Origin: Telmatactis stephensoni
Taxonomy: Eukaryota > Cnidaria > Anthozoa > Actiniaria > Isophelliidae
DNA: 64,000 nt
Direction: 5' to 3'
NCBI GenBank assembly: GCA_029948255.1
Contig: JALIZF010001734.1
Coordinates: forward strand, 124,001 to 188,000
Shown: one piece after another, positions 47,706 through 58,009 of the stretch
Layout of the letters: each line of letters begins with the position of its first letter
How positions within the stretch are numbered: the first letter of the stretch is position 1
Translations under genes and position numbers: made by a program
Notes under the pieces: model-generated
Told to the model about the DNA's origin: nothing
Database searches by the model: none
What the model saw: only the letters and a program-made list of their open reading frames with translations

Positions 47706-49208
47706 CTATTATTGCAGGAGTATAAGTTTGTGGTTAAGCGACTTTTTGCCGGTTTTCTAAGTCTTTCTTTTTGTCCACCCTTGATTGGGATCAGGCCTCT
47801 CACTAAATTCGAGCAAACCGTTCACAAATGGCTGTTCTGGACTAGCGGTAGCCAGTAAAAGCGTGATGTGGAGGACAATAGGTTAAATGATATAAAATGG
47901 TCACAGATCAATTGGCTCATGTTGTCTGTACCGCCGACGGTTGCTCCAAATAAAATAATGAAGGAAAAACACAATAATTTATCTATTATGATAATCTACA
48001 CTAGAATACTAGAATCTACACTGTTCAGTGGCCTTACGGCTACCTTTGGTAGGTCCTTCATAAATGGTACATTATAATGGGTCCTATTGTATATAACATA
48101 ATAATAATAATAGTACTTCGTTATATACAATAGGACCCATTATAATGTACCATATATGAAGGACCTACCCTACCTTTGTGTGGATCTCAAACCCAACACC
48201 AGGAAGAAGTGTCGACTGCGTACTAACATTCTTCCAAATGATGCCCACCTATCACAGACTTCAGCATCAAGGGTACTTACAGCCGCCCCAACTGAAAACC
48301 ATGCAGGAACTAGAGCAGATGGAAACCGTTTTGAAAGACCCCACCCTACCTCCAGAGATGAAAAGAATATGGCCCACTGTTGAATCGTTACCTTACTGTT
48401 TTCAATGTATGTGGCACCAATTGAAGATATTATTATAATGAAAAAAACATTGACTTTGTTATCCACAGAATTCAGAAAGTTAACACTTATTTACAATGAA
48501 GCTGTGCCATGAAAGTTCTAATACAAAAATAATCTTCATCATTATCATAAAAGTTTTAAGGATACGAACAGCTCTAATATAACCAAGATTATAATCGTAA
48601 AAAGACTTACCCTATATAAATATAAAAGTACCAATTATCTCACTTATATTGATGGCCAATAATAATTGGCAGAAAAAATATGAACAGATCCTGCATCAGT
48701 TCTTAACAGCTTTTTCTTTTATGTCAAGAATAATACACTTTTACGTGCATTTTGAAATATGCCAAATGCTTTGATGATTTTATGCGTTCGTCAATATTTA
48801 TCTAGAAAAAAGACCTAAACCTAAAACTAACCATGCTATATACATGCATTTTTTTACATCACAATTCCAAAATCATGATCAAGAGACTTATCTGGTTGTC
48901 AGTCAGCCAGTAGTGAGATGTCATCTCATATTAACATAGCAACTATCCAATCAGAGCCACGGTTTGTTATAACGAAGTTAATATTAAATATAAAGTAGAG
49001 GACTCATCAATAGAAATCATAATCTTGAACACTACAGTTATGGGTTGCGTTTTAGAGTAAAATGTCTGTCAGTATATAAAATTCCCTGCATGCAACGGTG
49101 GTGGTGTTCTGAGAAAAAGGTTGCATACAGACAACCGTCATCTTCTTCAAGAAACCAATTGAAAGCACGATGTATACGACACAACTGGACCAGCCTATAT
49201 GATCAGCC
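47706..49208. other. Region between R1-C and the CLN3-like gene
   Basis: Contains the hairpin at 48048-48169 and an open frame at 48178-48438 (QELEQMETVLKDPTLPPEMK within it) that looks coding-like but has no recognised domain and overlaps open frames on other phases. No confident gene. Confidence 0.4.
48048..48169. mobile_element. Hairpin MITE
   Basis: Arms of about 50 bp (GGTAGGTCCTTCATAAATGG, GGGTCCTATTGTATATAAC and complements) around an ATAATAATAAT loop. Confidence 0.75.
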
Positions 49209-51987
49209 TCAACAGTTTGAGGTGGTCCACATTTCTGGAGAAGGAAATCGAGCCAAACAAAATTTTCCCAACAGTAATTCATTAGAACAGTGTTTCCTTA
49301 GATATTCTTCGACAAAAAGACCCAACAGGCCTGCAGACAATATTCCAGTAGATGTGGATACCTCACACCAACCAATCACCGTACCAACATCCGTTGATTT
49401 AGATAAGCGATCAGAAACCGTTGAATAGCAATGAACCCACGTTGATCCACCGATCACTGTTTGAGTGAAACTCAAAATCAAGATGACGTAAACATTCGAG
49501 ACGATGCGATACCATGATACAACGAGGTAAAACATCACGTGACCAAAATGGAGCAATACCAGAATCCAGATATGACGAATCTTGAAGACTTCCAGCCAAT
49601 CATGACAGAGGAACGACGCGAGCACCAATTCCAGGCCACCTATTGTAACACCAGCATCACTGATAAGTCTGTAATACTGGTAATGATCTCGTGGAGGGAA
49701 TGGAGACGACGGAAATGTTATAGTAGTTAAAATCGATGTAAGGGACAATTGCAAGAAGAAATTGCTTACACCACAATACCCAACCAGTGGAAAATGCATG
49801 TACAAAAGTTTGAGTTTCTTTACGATACTTGATACAAGGGAAGGCTCATTTTTGTCTAAAGCTTGATATTTGACGTGTTTATACTTTGTAGTCTTGCTAT
49901 GGTCTTGTAAGGGGTCTTTATCCAATAAAGCGTAGATGACAAGCGGCAGTAAACATAGTGGTGTTGATAAAGCTATGGTAATACGAGGTGACAAACAAAA
50001 CCACGTGGTAAGCCCTGCAGAAAGGTGACAAAAATGAAGGATTTGTCAGTATTTCGAGTGACAAAATGTTTAAGGATTTGTTATTACTAAGGCACTGGTC
50101 TATGAATGCTAGTTGGCCTGCGGTAGGCGGGACAACTCAATCATTTGTTTTTAGAGTCCCCAGGGAAAGGGGAAAAAAGATTTCTCTCGCCTACCAGGGA
50201 CAACTAGCCTTCCCTACAGTCCCTTTATTCAGTAATTCCCCAAAGTGCGCCTTGCGAAGTTTCCGGTTTGTCGTTTGCTGTAAGATTGAGGTTCCAGCTT
50301 TTTACTGCAAACTGACCAAATTATGTCTTTTTATAAGAATGTTAACGTTTCGATGCCGCTTCAGCATCATATCATTGTCAACATCATCATTGCAAATGCA
50401 ACAAGAAATATGTCAAGTTCTTAAAGTGAGACGGCGATGAAATCTTGGCCGTTTGAAAGACGATTTTTCGGATTAAAAATCAAAATATTAGTTGAGTAAA
50501 ATGGAAATCCGATGTTAAAAAATTGGGGGGAAATTATATATCTAAAATTTTGAGTTGAATTGTCTCTAAATACCGTCCGCCATTAATCCATCTGGTACTT
50601 TAAAAGGTCAAATTGATGAAAAGTGAAAACTGATTATTTTTTTATCAGAAGGTGAATATAGCTGAATAACTTACTACTCTCCGCCAAAAATATGCATTTT
50701 AAACACATTATCACGGAGAAATTTGTGTTTAAAACCTAAGAGAACAATAGCGTTGAGTAACTGACGTCATATGACGTCAGTTACTCAAAATACTTAACAA
50801 TTTCTATCCGTCTCCTCTAAATAAGTTGCTTCATGGTGATAGTTGGGGCCATAATTATCGGTGTGACTGAGTTTCAAGTCATTTTCATTCGTTATAAATT
50901 TTCATTCAAGTGCTCCTTTGAATAATAGCGGCCGATAAAAGCAGAGGAAAATAGCTCCTTTTGAGGATGTTCTGAGCTGTAGGTATTCATGATCAGATGC
51001 AGATTAAGAACACATTCCATCACATGGGATAGGAAAATGTTTGAAACACTAGTGTGTTTCATTGGGTTTCCAAACGTACCCATTCACGTGATCCAATAAG
51101 ACAATCTGGTTGGCTAAAAAGGTCATTAATTATGCATGAGTTTGAGAAATATTTATTCTTCTTGCTTTGCTTCGAGGAGCGAGTTTGCTTCATTCTCATT
51201 CGCTGGGTACTGTTTTGTACTTGTAATTGCTGCCGAAATGGCTTGCCACGCGCTTTGACAAATTATTATTTTTTTCTTGCATGTCCGCTATGGGATTCAA
51301 GGAAATTTCATTTCCGACTCGGGAATAGACCCAATCGGCTAACGCGTTGCTATGTACGTTTCCACCCAATTCAAAACCTCTAGGAATATAATTGTTAGTC
51401 TTTTATCTCGTGGAACGCGTTAGCCGATTAGGTCTATCCCACGTTGAATTTCACTCGAAAAGAACGATATCGTCGCTACGCGAAGGAATTCCTACGTCAT
51501 CCAATGAATTTTCCTATAGAATCTTCTAAACTGTTTCAAAATACTCACCCGTGTATATAAGAGAAGTTACTATGGTTGAAGCCTGTTTTCCACTTTGGTA
51601 TATTCCAGCTACTTCTTTATAATATCCTAGAATTCTTGAACATGTTATCAGGCCCATTCCACTAGCAATTCCAAGAACACACACTGCAACTAGTCGAACC
51701 TCCACCATATTTATGGTCACGAATAGAAGAAATGAGGCAATCGTCAAGATGGCATTCAAAATCAAGGAAGAAAGAAACGAAATCCTGTTCACAATCCATG
51801 GACTGATAGCTTTACTCAAAGTGTCAGGCACAGAGAATGCGGTCAATACCAATGTTGTAGAATGGAACGAACCAGCCAAGATGTCTTCAGTTGCCACCCA
51901 CAAGATAACCAATCTCGGGAAACTCATCCATAAACCAAGGAGAAAGAACCAAATCTTGCTTGTTTTATCACAACAAAACTCCTTCAT
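49209..51987 (-). CDS. CLN3/battenin-like membrane protein
   Basis: Two exons, 51549-51987 and 49209-50014, join in phase 1 (donor GTGAGT, acceptor CTGCAG) to give 414 residues, close to the ~438 of human CLN3. The N-terminal KIWFFLLGLWMSFPRLVILW resembles the CLN3 start (LLGL...), followed by many hydrophobic helices, GKQASTIVTSLIYTG and SFTQTVIGGSTWVHCYSTVS near the C-terminus. CLN3 is a multi-pass lysosomal/endosomal membrane protein needed for lysosomal homeostasis. The start is the Met of MKEFCCDKTSKIW at 51985-51987; upstream coding exons cannot be excluded. The stop TGA is at 49209-49211. Partial duplicates lie to the right, so recent local rearrangement is evident. Confidence 0.72.
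50753..50788. promoter_or_regulatory. Perfect 36-bp palindrome with two TGACGTCA sites
   Basis: TTGAGTAACTGACGTCAT is followed directly by its exact complement. It contains the CRE/ATF consensus TGACGTCA at 50762-50769 and 50772-50779. It lies in the intron of the CLN3-like gene. It may be a CREB/ATF-bound element or the remnant of a palindromic transposon. Confidence 0.5.
51170..51530. repeat. Inverted copy pair, left member
   Basis: Matches 55195-55490 in inverted orientation (GCATGTCCGCTATGGGATTC, GGCTTGCC and CCAATGAATTTTCCTATAGA blocks). It overlaps the intron and donor of the CLN3-like gene. Confidence 0.65.
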
Positions 51988-52059
51988 GTCTTTACCTTTG
52001 ATATGCTTAAATAATGTTAAGGTCTGTTGCACTTTCACTAAAAACGCGCCAAACAAGGG

Positions 52060-52985
52060 CACTAGGACAAAGTCGTTGTGTTTATATGTCAATAAACTAT
52101 GTATATGTTAATAAACCGAGACTGATAAAAATTGTACTTAGCTGCTGTCAGTCCTTTGAAGCTCTGAAGTCACATTAATGATTTCCTCTGCTTTTGGCCT
52201 TTCTGGCCTCTGTTATAGCTGTTATAAAGCGCTATCTTCGTTTCAACGGTTTGTATTCAGAAAGCGTGACCGTTGGTAGCAGTACAGGATTGAAGAAAAC
52301 CTGAGTTTTTTGGTGGCTAAATTGCTGGGACGACAGTTTAGAAATACTTTACACAGCCGCTGCAAAACATGCATATGTCACATAAAAAAGCGGCGACCAT
52401 AAAAATAAAAGCTGCTCTGATGTCAACTGGAAGTATAATACTTCATTCCTTATTGTCATGATAGTTATTGTTATCATTTAATAGTATTATGCTGTAATGT
52501 CTTTTTCTGCCGATCTTTCCTAACTCTTTCAAAAATAACTTATAGTTCTGGTAATATAAATGTGACGGTTCAGATACGGAACGTTTTGTATGGAAGTTTG
52601 AAAACAATACCGAAACAAATACAAACCGTTGAGACGAAGGTAGCGCAGTTTATAACAGCTATAACAGAGCCGGGGGGGGGGGGGGGGCTCTGATCGTAAA
52701 TGGACGGGGATGCTCGTCGTACCTTTTAGGGGTCAAAATCTGCAATCTGGTACCTTTTAGGGTGTCTCAGACTTAAGGGGACTACCAGAGACAAGCTGGT
52801 ACCTTTCAGGGACTGTTTTGGACTGTTTTCTTATATATAGGAGTCTCCCCCCCCCCGGGTAACAGAGGCCATGCAGAAAGGTCAAATGTGACTTCAGAGC
52901 TTCAAAGGACTGACAGCAAATAAGTACATTTTTTATCTCAGTTTATTAACATATAAACACAACGACTCTAGTGCCCTTGATTGAA
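52060..52985. repeat. Large inverted repeat with G/C tracts at centre
   Basis: Left arm (about 52060-52260) and right arm (about 52590-52985) share blocks such as CAGTCCTTTGAAGCTCTGAA and TTTATATGTCAATAAAC-like sequence in opposite orientation. The right arm is interrupted by a run of 15 G (52673-52687) and C10 near 52847. Confidence 0.7.
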
Positions 52986-53430
52986 CAATATTCATGCAGA
53001 AGCTGATAATTAAGCTGATGATCCAGTATTTGTAGGCTTCAACTAAATTATAAATGTTAATACCTGCAAATGCCAGCGAGGAAGCACAACAAACCGTCGA
53101 AAGTTCACGAAAAATCCCCCAAAGCCAGAGTAGCTAAGAAAGAACCAAAACTTGCTTGTTTTATCACAACAAAACTCCTTCGCTGCTTGATGTTTTTGCC
53201 TTTGATATGCTTAAATGAATTTAAGGTCTACTGCACTTTCACTAAAAACGTGCCATGCCAAATCCTGCAAATCCCTTCATACGGTGATTCCACTCAACCA
53301 TTGCGGAACAATATTTTTGCAGAAGCTGATAATTAAGCTGATGATCCAATATTTGTAACGCGGCAAATCCTGCGAGGAAGCACAACAAACCGTCGAAAAT
53401 CCCCCAAAGCCAGTGTAGCTTATAGTCTCT
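52985..53430. repeat. Tandem duplication with a CLN3-upstream fragment
   Basis: Blocks AGAAGCTGATAATTAAGCTG and GAGGAAGCACAACAAACCGT occur twice about 320 bp apart. Between them, 53140-53250 duplicates the start of the CLN3-like first exon and its upstream side (51940-52050, shared CTTGCTTGTTTTATCACAAC). The ATG region is altered, so it is a non-coding fragment. An open frame on the plus strand here is a shadow. Confidence 0.65.
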
Positions 53431-53455
53431 AGATGCTGTCTTTCCATTCCTTTAA

Positions 53456-54478
53456 GGTGTTTACCAGTAGTAGTTTGGTGATCGATTTTGACAAAACTTC
53501 CAATTTTAGTTTTGAAAATTAATTGGTCAACTTAACATTTGTCTGACCAAAATGATTTTCACACAAGATACTAAGGAGGGATTGAAGATTTGGTTGATGC
53601 CAACTTTTTTCCAGTGACGCGTTGCTATGGCAATGAAAAAGAAAGATCACTTAATTAAAATATCTCCCGTTTTTGATGAGCTCTAGAAAAATGGCTATAT
53701 AGGTGTTAAACTTCACTTTCTTGCACAGTTAACTAACTCAAAATCAGAAAGTTTTATCAGAGGGATTTTGAATAAATAGCGAAAGACATCAAAACTATTA
53801 AATTTGGTGACTTGAAATTAAAGAACGATAAAAAATTCCAACTTTCGCATAATAACTTTTAATTGATGCCTAGATTCCGGAAGATCAATCCCATAAATCG
53901 AATGTCTTCAAGAAATAACATTGAAACGCGCTAAACTGGAAACTGGTCGACCATTCAAACGACAGCACAGTTGACGAGCAAACTTCTATCTCTTCAAAGG
54001 AACAACTTACATCAAAGCCGCTCACAGGACCAATAAACAAAGACTTTTGGCAACTTTTGGTATCAATTAAAAGTTATTTTGCGAAAGTTGGAATTTTTTT
54101 CTCGTTCTCTAATTTCGAATCACCAAATGTGGTTTTGTTAAGTTTTTCGGGATGTTTTCAAAATCCCTCTGATAAAACTCTCTGATTTTGAGTTGGTTAA
54201 CTGTGCAAGAAAATGAAGTTTAACACCTATATAGCCATTTTTTATAGAGCTCATCGAAAACGGGAGATATTTTAGGAAAACTGAATTCAATGATCTTTGT
54301 TTTTCGTTGCCATAACAACGCATCATGCTAAAAAATTGGCATCAATCAAATCTTCCATCCCTTCTTAGTATCTTGTGTGAAAATCATTTTGATCAGACAA
54401 ATGTAAGTTGACCAATTTTCAAAAATAAAATTGGAAGTTTTGTCAAAAACGATCACCAAAATACTACTGGTAAACACC
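53456..54478. mobile_element. TTAA-flanked fold-back element 3
   Basis: 1023 bp with inverted arms of about 400 bp beginning GGTGTTTACCAGTAGTA at each end, bordered by TTAA at 53452-53455 and 54479-54482. No coding capacity. TTAA and internal symmetry suggest a non-autonomous Kolobok or piggyBac-type element. Confidence 0.8.
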
Positions 54479-54482
54479 TTAA

Positions 54483-54848
54483 AAGAAATAGGTTTCCGGA
54501 ATTCGAACCAACCATGAATATTTTCTAGTTTTGAACCGAACGTGGTTTACACACCAAAGCCTAATTTTAGAGTCACTTTCTAAACTACTGATTTTGATGT
54601 AATTATACGTCGTCTTTGTCGATGTTTTGAAGCTTTGAGTGATCCAGACCAAGTAAAAACCTTTGTAATACTACTATCATTATACTATACTATTCGGCCT
54701 TCAGGTCTAGCTAATTGTTAAAGCGGGACTGTGATCAAAATCGTTGGACACTGAATTTAGTTGAAATTTCGTGAAATGATTCTTCAAGAGTCCAATGCTC
54801 ACTAGTTAAAATCTTTTCTTGATATTCCGAAGGGAAGTACTATATTTT
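54483..54848. other. No gene seen
   Basis: AT-rich spacer. A GGCCTTCAGGTCTAG-CTAATTGTTA block near 54708 resembles the hairpin at 47395-47425. Confidence 0.4.
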
Positions 54849-54850
54849 TA

Positions 54851-55192
54851 TTAATCATAACTATTACAATTTCCTCAAATCCGATTGGTTGAAAGACTGC
54901 TCTATTTTTCACTAATCAAGCTGTAGGTTGTAATTGGATAGTGTAATTGGACAGTTGGCTGTAATTGGACACCTGTAATAGGACAGTTGTAATCGGACAG
55001 TTGCCAGAGCCAATCAGATTTCGCATTTTGAGCGCGCGCGCAGTCACGTAATCGCTACGCCACTAAACGCGCGCTCAAGAGATTTTTCACTATTTTTTCT
55101 CGCTTTTTCAACTAAATTTGGTCATTTTAGTTGCGCTTATCATTGATTAGCATGAAAGCATTTTTCTCGGAAGTTGTAATAGTTATGATTAA
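54851..55192. mobile_element. 342-bp MITE with internal tandem motif
   Basis: Ends TTAATCATAACTATTACAA and its complement. Inside, TAATTGGACAGTTG-type units repeat four or five times at about 54930-55000. Confidence 0.7.
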
Positions 55193-55194
55193 TT

Positions 55195-55490
55195 GGTAAT
55201 AGGACTTCGTGTCGTCCAATTCTATAGGAAAATTCATTGGATGACGAGGGAATTCCACGTTGAATTTCATTTCGTCGCTCGTGCGATATCGTTTTTTCGA
55301 GTGAAATTCAACGTGGAATTCCTGAGTCGGGAAATGAATTTTCCTTGAATCCCATAGCGGACATGAAAAAATAAATAAAGCCAATTTTGTCCATTTTTTC
55401 AAAGCGTACGGCAAGCCATTCAAGAGCGAGTACACAAAAATAGCCAGCGAATGAGAATGAAGCTGTAGTCGTGAATGAAAATCGTCTCAC
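55195..55490. repeat. Inverted copy pair, right member
   Basis: Inverted match to 51170-51530. Contains its own smaller palindrome GGAATTCCACGTTGAATTTC/GAAATTCAACGTGGAATTCC. Confidence 0.65.
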
Positions 55491-55494
55491 TTGC

Positions 55495-55860
55495 AAACTT
55501 ACTTTGCTTCAACCTCGTGTGGAGTATTTGAGGAACAAAATTATTGTCAAACTACTGGAAAATGTCCTTTTTTTGACTGCATTTGGAACTGAAAACCATG
55601 TAGACATTGTCCTGGAGGAATGTCGATCTCATGAATGGCAAAACAACACTTGTTCGTCGGGAAAAATGGTCTGGAGCATTTCATTGACACTGCGAAAAAG
55701 TAAGTCAAGTAAAGTCGAAAAGTTTGTTCCCCTAACTATCAAAAGCTTGCTATTCAGACATGATAATAGTTTTCTATTCTTGTTGGCTTTTTGGTTATGT
55801 TTTGAATGCCTTTTGACCGGTGTTTTTTGGATAATTCGTTCTGACAACTTCAGCTGAAAA
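55495..55860 (-). pseudogene. Possible diverged CLN3-like exon relic
   Basis: On the minus strand near 55585-55635 a frame reads HSSRTMSTWFSVPNA, resembling HSTTLVLTAFSVPDT in the CLN3-like first exon. A stop precedes it. The match is short and could be chance. Two other open frames here show no domain. Confidence 0.25.
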
Positions 55861-56199
55861 CAAATCGCTCAAACAAATCTATTGGACTGTGTATTTCTGT
55901 TGTTTTGTTTTCAAAAACATCTATGACTGCATCCGGATATAATATATTCTTTATAATTTGAAATAAGTGATAATTTTTTTCTACTGAAAGGATAAAAGTA
56001 AATGTCGAAGTTGTCGAAAAACACCAGACCACGACGGACTTCAAACACTCGCTTTTCATATTATGTACTAGGCGTAAAAATGTCCTTTTCCTATCAGTTA
56101 TTGCGTCTTTTTCTTTGCTTGTTTTCTCATGATAATTTTTGGCAGCTATTGAAGTTTGTTTTTGAAATATTTTAAATCAAGTTTCGCTAAAAACAAAAA

Positions 56200-56470
56200 G
56201 AAGAAACACAGCAATCGCGGGCTACCTGTGTAAGTATGCAATTCCACGCTGAATTCTCCTTCCATGTTTTACCGTCAATATCTTTGGAAAAATATTTTCC
56301 TTTCTCTTGAAAGCCATTGAATCTATTTTATTGGCTTGTATTTTCATTTTATATTAAACTACCAACAATAATTATTTTTCAAACACCGATTACGAGAAGG
56401 CAAAGGAATCAAAGCAGTCGCGGGCTGCCTGTGTAATTATGCAATTCCACGCTGAATTCTCCCTCCTCGA
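56200..56470. repeat. 200-bp direct repeat
   Basis: GCGGGCT-CCTGTGTAA and ATGCAATTCCACGCTGAATT occur at about 56217-56265 and 56417-56465. Confidence 0.7.
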
Positions 56471-56650
56471 TGGACTTGATAGCCAATCAGCGCGCGAGCT
56501 TCGTGTGAGCTATGGGATTCTGTCTATTATAATACACTATACAAAATTACTCGATTCTGATTGGACGAGAGGAGTACAATTATATCGTTAATTGTACTCT
56601 GTAGAGTACCTATTAAGTCGCTATGGCAACGATAGTGTACTATAAATAAA

Positions 56651-56810
56651 AAATCGCACGATCTTCTCGTACAATTCAGAATTAATAGTTACTCGTAATG
56701 TTTTGAAAACTCTCAAATAGGACTCGCCTAAAGGCTCGTCCTATTTTGAGAACTTTCAAAACATTACTCGTACCTATTAATTCCGAATTGTACTCAAGAT
56801 CGTGCGATTT
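56651..56810. mobile_element. Hairpin MITE
   Basis: AAATCGCACGATCTT at left and its near complement at right, with ACTCGTAATGTTTTGAAA arms inside. A related word lies upstream at 56540-56640. Confidence 0.7.
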
Positions 56811-56817
56811 CCTATAC

Positions 56818-56891
56818 TAATCATACTCGGAATAAACAAATTGGACGACCGCTACGCGGTCGTCCAATTTTGTTTATCCCTCGTATGATTA
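56818..56891. mobile_element. Hairpin element
   Basis: TAATCATAC...GTATGATTA ends with a perfect AATTGGACGACCGC stem and its complement. Directly adjacent to the preceding MITE. Confidence 0.7.
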
Positions 56892-56934
56892 CAGACCGAA
56901 TTGGACTCCACTCGGTCCTATTACCATCATCAAT

Positions 56935-57170
56935 CTTTAGAGGTGTCAGTGACGTTATTCACTCAACCCAAACATCCAACACCTTAAACAGTTTTATTTC
57001 TTTCAGTCTAAACGTTTGAATTAAGACGTTTTCTTACATTGTTTGTGAATGATTTTCTGGTCAGTTTTCTCATTGTAGAACGAATACGTTGAGATATTTC
57101 GATCACAAAATACAAAGAAATGTAAGGAGCTGGATGTTTGGGTTGAGTGAATGACGTCACTGACATCTTT
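56935..57170. mobile_element. Inverted-repeat element with TGACGT ends
   Basis: GGTGTCAGTGACGT and TCACTCAACCCAAACATCCA at left, complements at right (57131-57168). No coding content. Confidence 0.7.
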
Positions 57171-57179
57171 AAAATTTAT

Positions 57180-57670
57180 GCCGTAGCCGTACCGTGCGGT
57201 GTCCGTGCCGCGCGTTTTGACAATCATACGTAAAGTGTTCTTAAGTTGAAATGCTAAAAGTGTGAAATCATGATTTAAGATGTTTTCATTCCACTTCTTT
57301 CTTGTACATTGGTTTTTATCTTTGAAACACGAAGACAGGGAGATTGAGTCTATAAATCAGTTGTGAATATTCAATAGCTTGAGGACCATTTCAATTAAAA
57401 GTACATCAGTTGATGTCTAATTGATATGAGGTGATGCCGTGCGGTGTCCGTGCCGCGCGTTTTGACAACCATACGTAAAGTGTTCTTAAGTTGAAATGCT
57501 AAATGTGTGAAATCATAATTTAAGATGTTTTCTTTCCACTTCTTTCTTGTACATTGATTTTTATCTTTGAAACACGAAGACATGGGGGTTGAGTTTGTAA
57601 ATCAGTTGTGAATATTTAATAGCTTAAGAACCTTTTCAATTAAAAGTACCTATTGATGTCTAAGTGATCT
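57180..57670. repeat. Two-copy tandem repeat, ~239-bp unit
   Basis: GTGCGGTGTCCGTGCCGCGC begins units at about 57197 and 57436. Both run through GTGTTCTTAAGTTGAAATGC and CACTTCTTTCTTGTACATTG. Confidence 0.8.
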
Positions 57671-57829
57671 AAGTGATATGAGGTAATAATAAGTGTACCA
57701 CCTGGCCATTTGAAATTCAATTCCAAATGCAATCGTTGACAAGCATAGCAACTGTCGCTCACGACCATCTGCCATCTTGTTTTCCATCTCAAAATAGCTG
57801 AGCCTGCAGCTTTATCTAACAGCGGTTTA

Positions 57830-58000
57830 GAATTCTAGAATTCAGAAATTCCGGAATTTCGAAAAAAAATCTGAAATTCCGAAATTCTAGAATTTCCGGA
57901 ATTAATTCTAGAAGTTCGAACTTTCAGAATTCTGAAATTCTATAATTTAGAAATCTGACAGTCTCGAATTCTGGAATATTAAATAGAATTTATGAATTTA
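57830..58000. repeat. GAATTC/AAATTCCG cryptic repeat
   Basis: About 170 bp of overlapping GAATTC, TTCTAGAATT and GAAATTCCG words, both strands alike and highly self-complementary. Confidence 0.75.
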
Positions 58001-58009
58001 TGAAAATTA

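Larger units (their letters stand above)
50015..51548 (-). other. CLN3-like gene intron with repeats
   Basis: Holds the 36-bp palindrome at 50753-50788 and inverted copies of ATAGACC-AATCGGCTAACGCG near 51325 and 51415. No other gene. Confidence 0.5.

Noticed and set aside
51713..52111. 132-residue plus-strand frame
   Set aside because: It is antisense to the first exon of the CLN3-like gene, whose minus-strand frame has clear membrane helices and matching splice phase.
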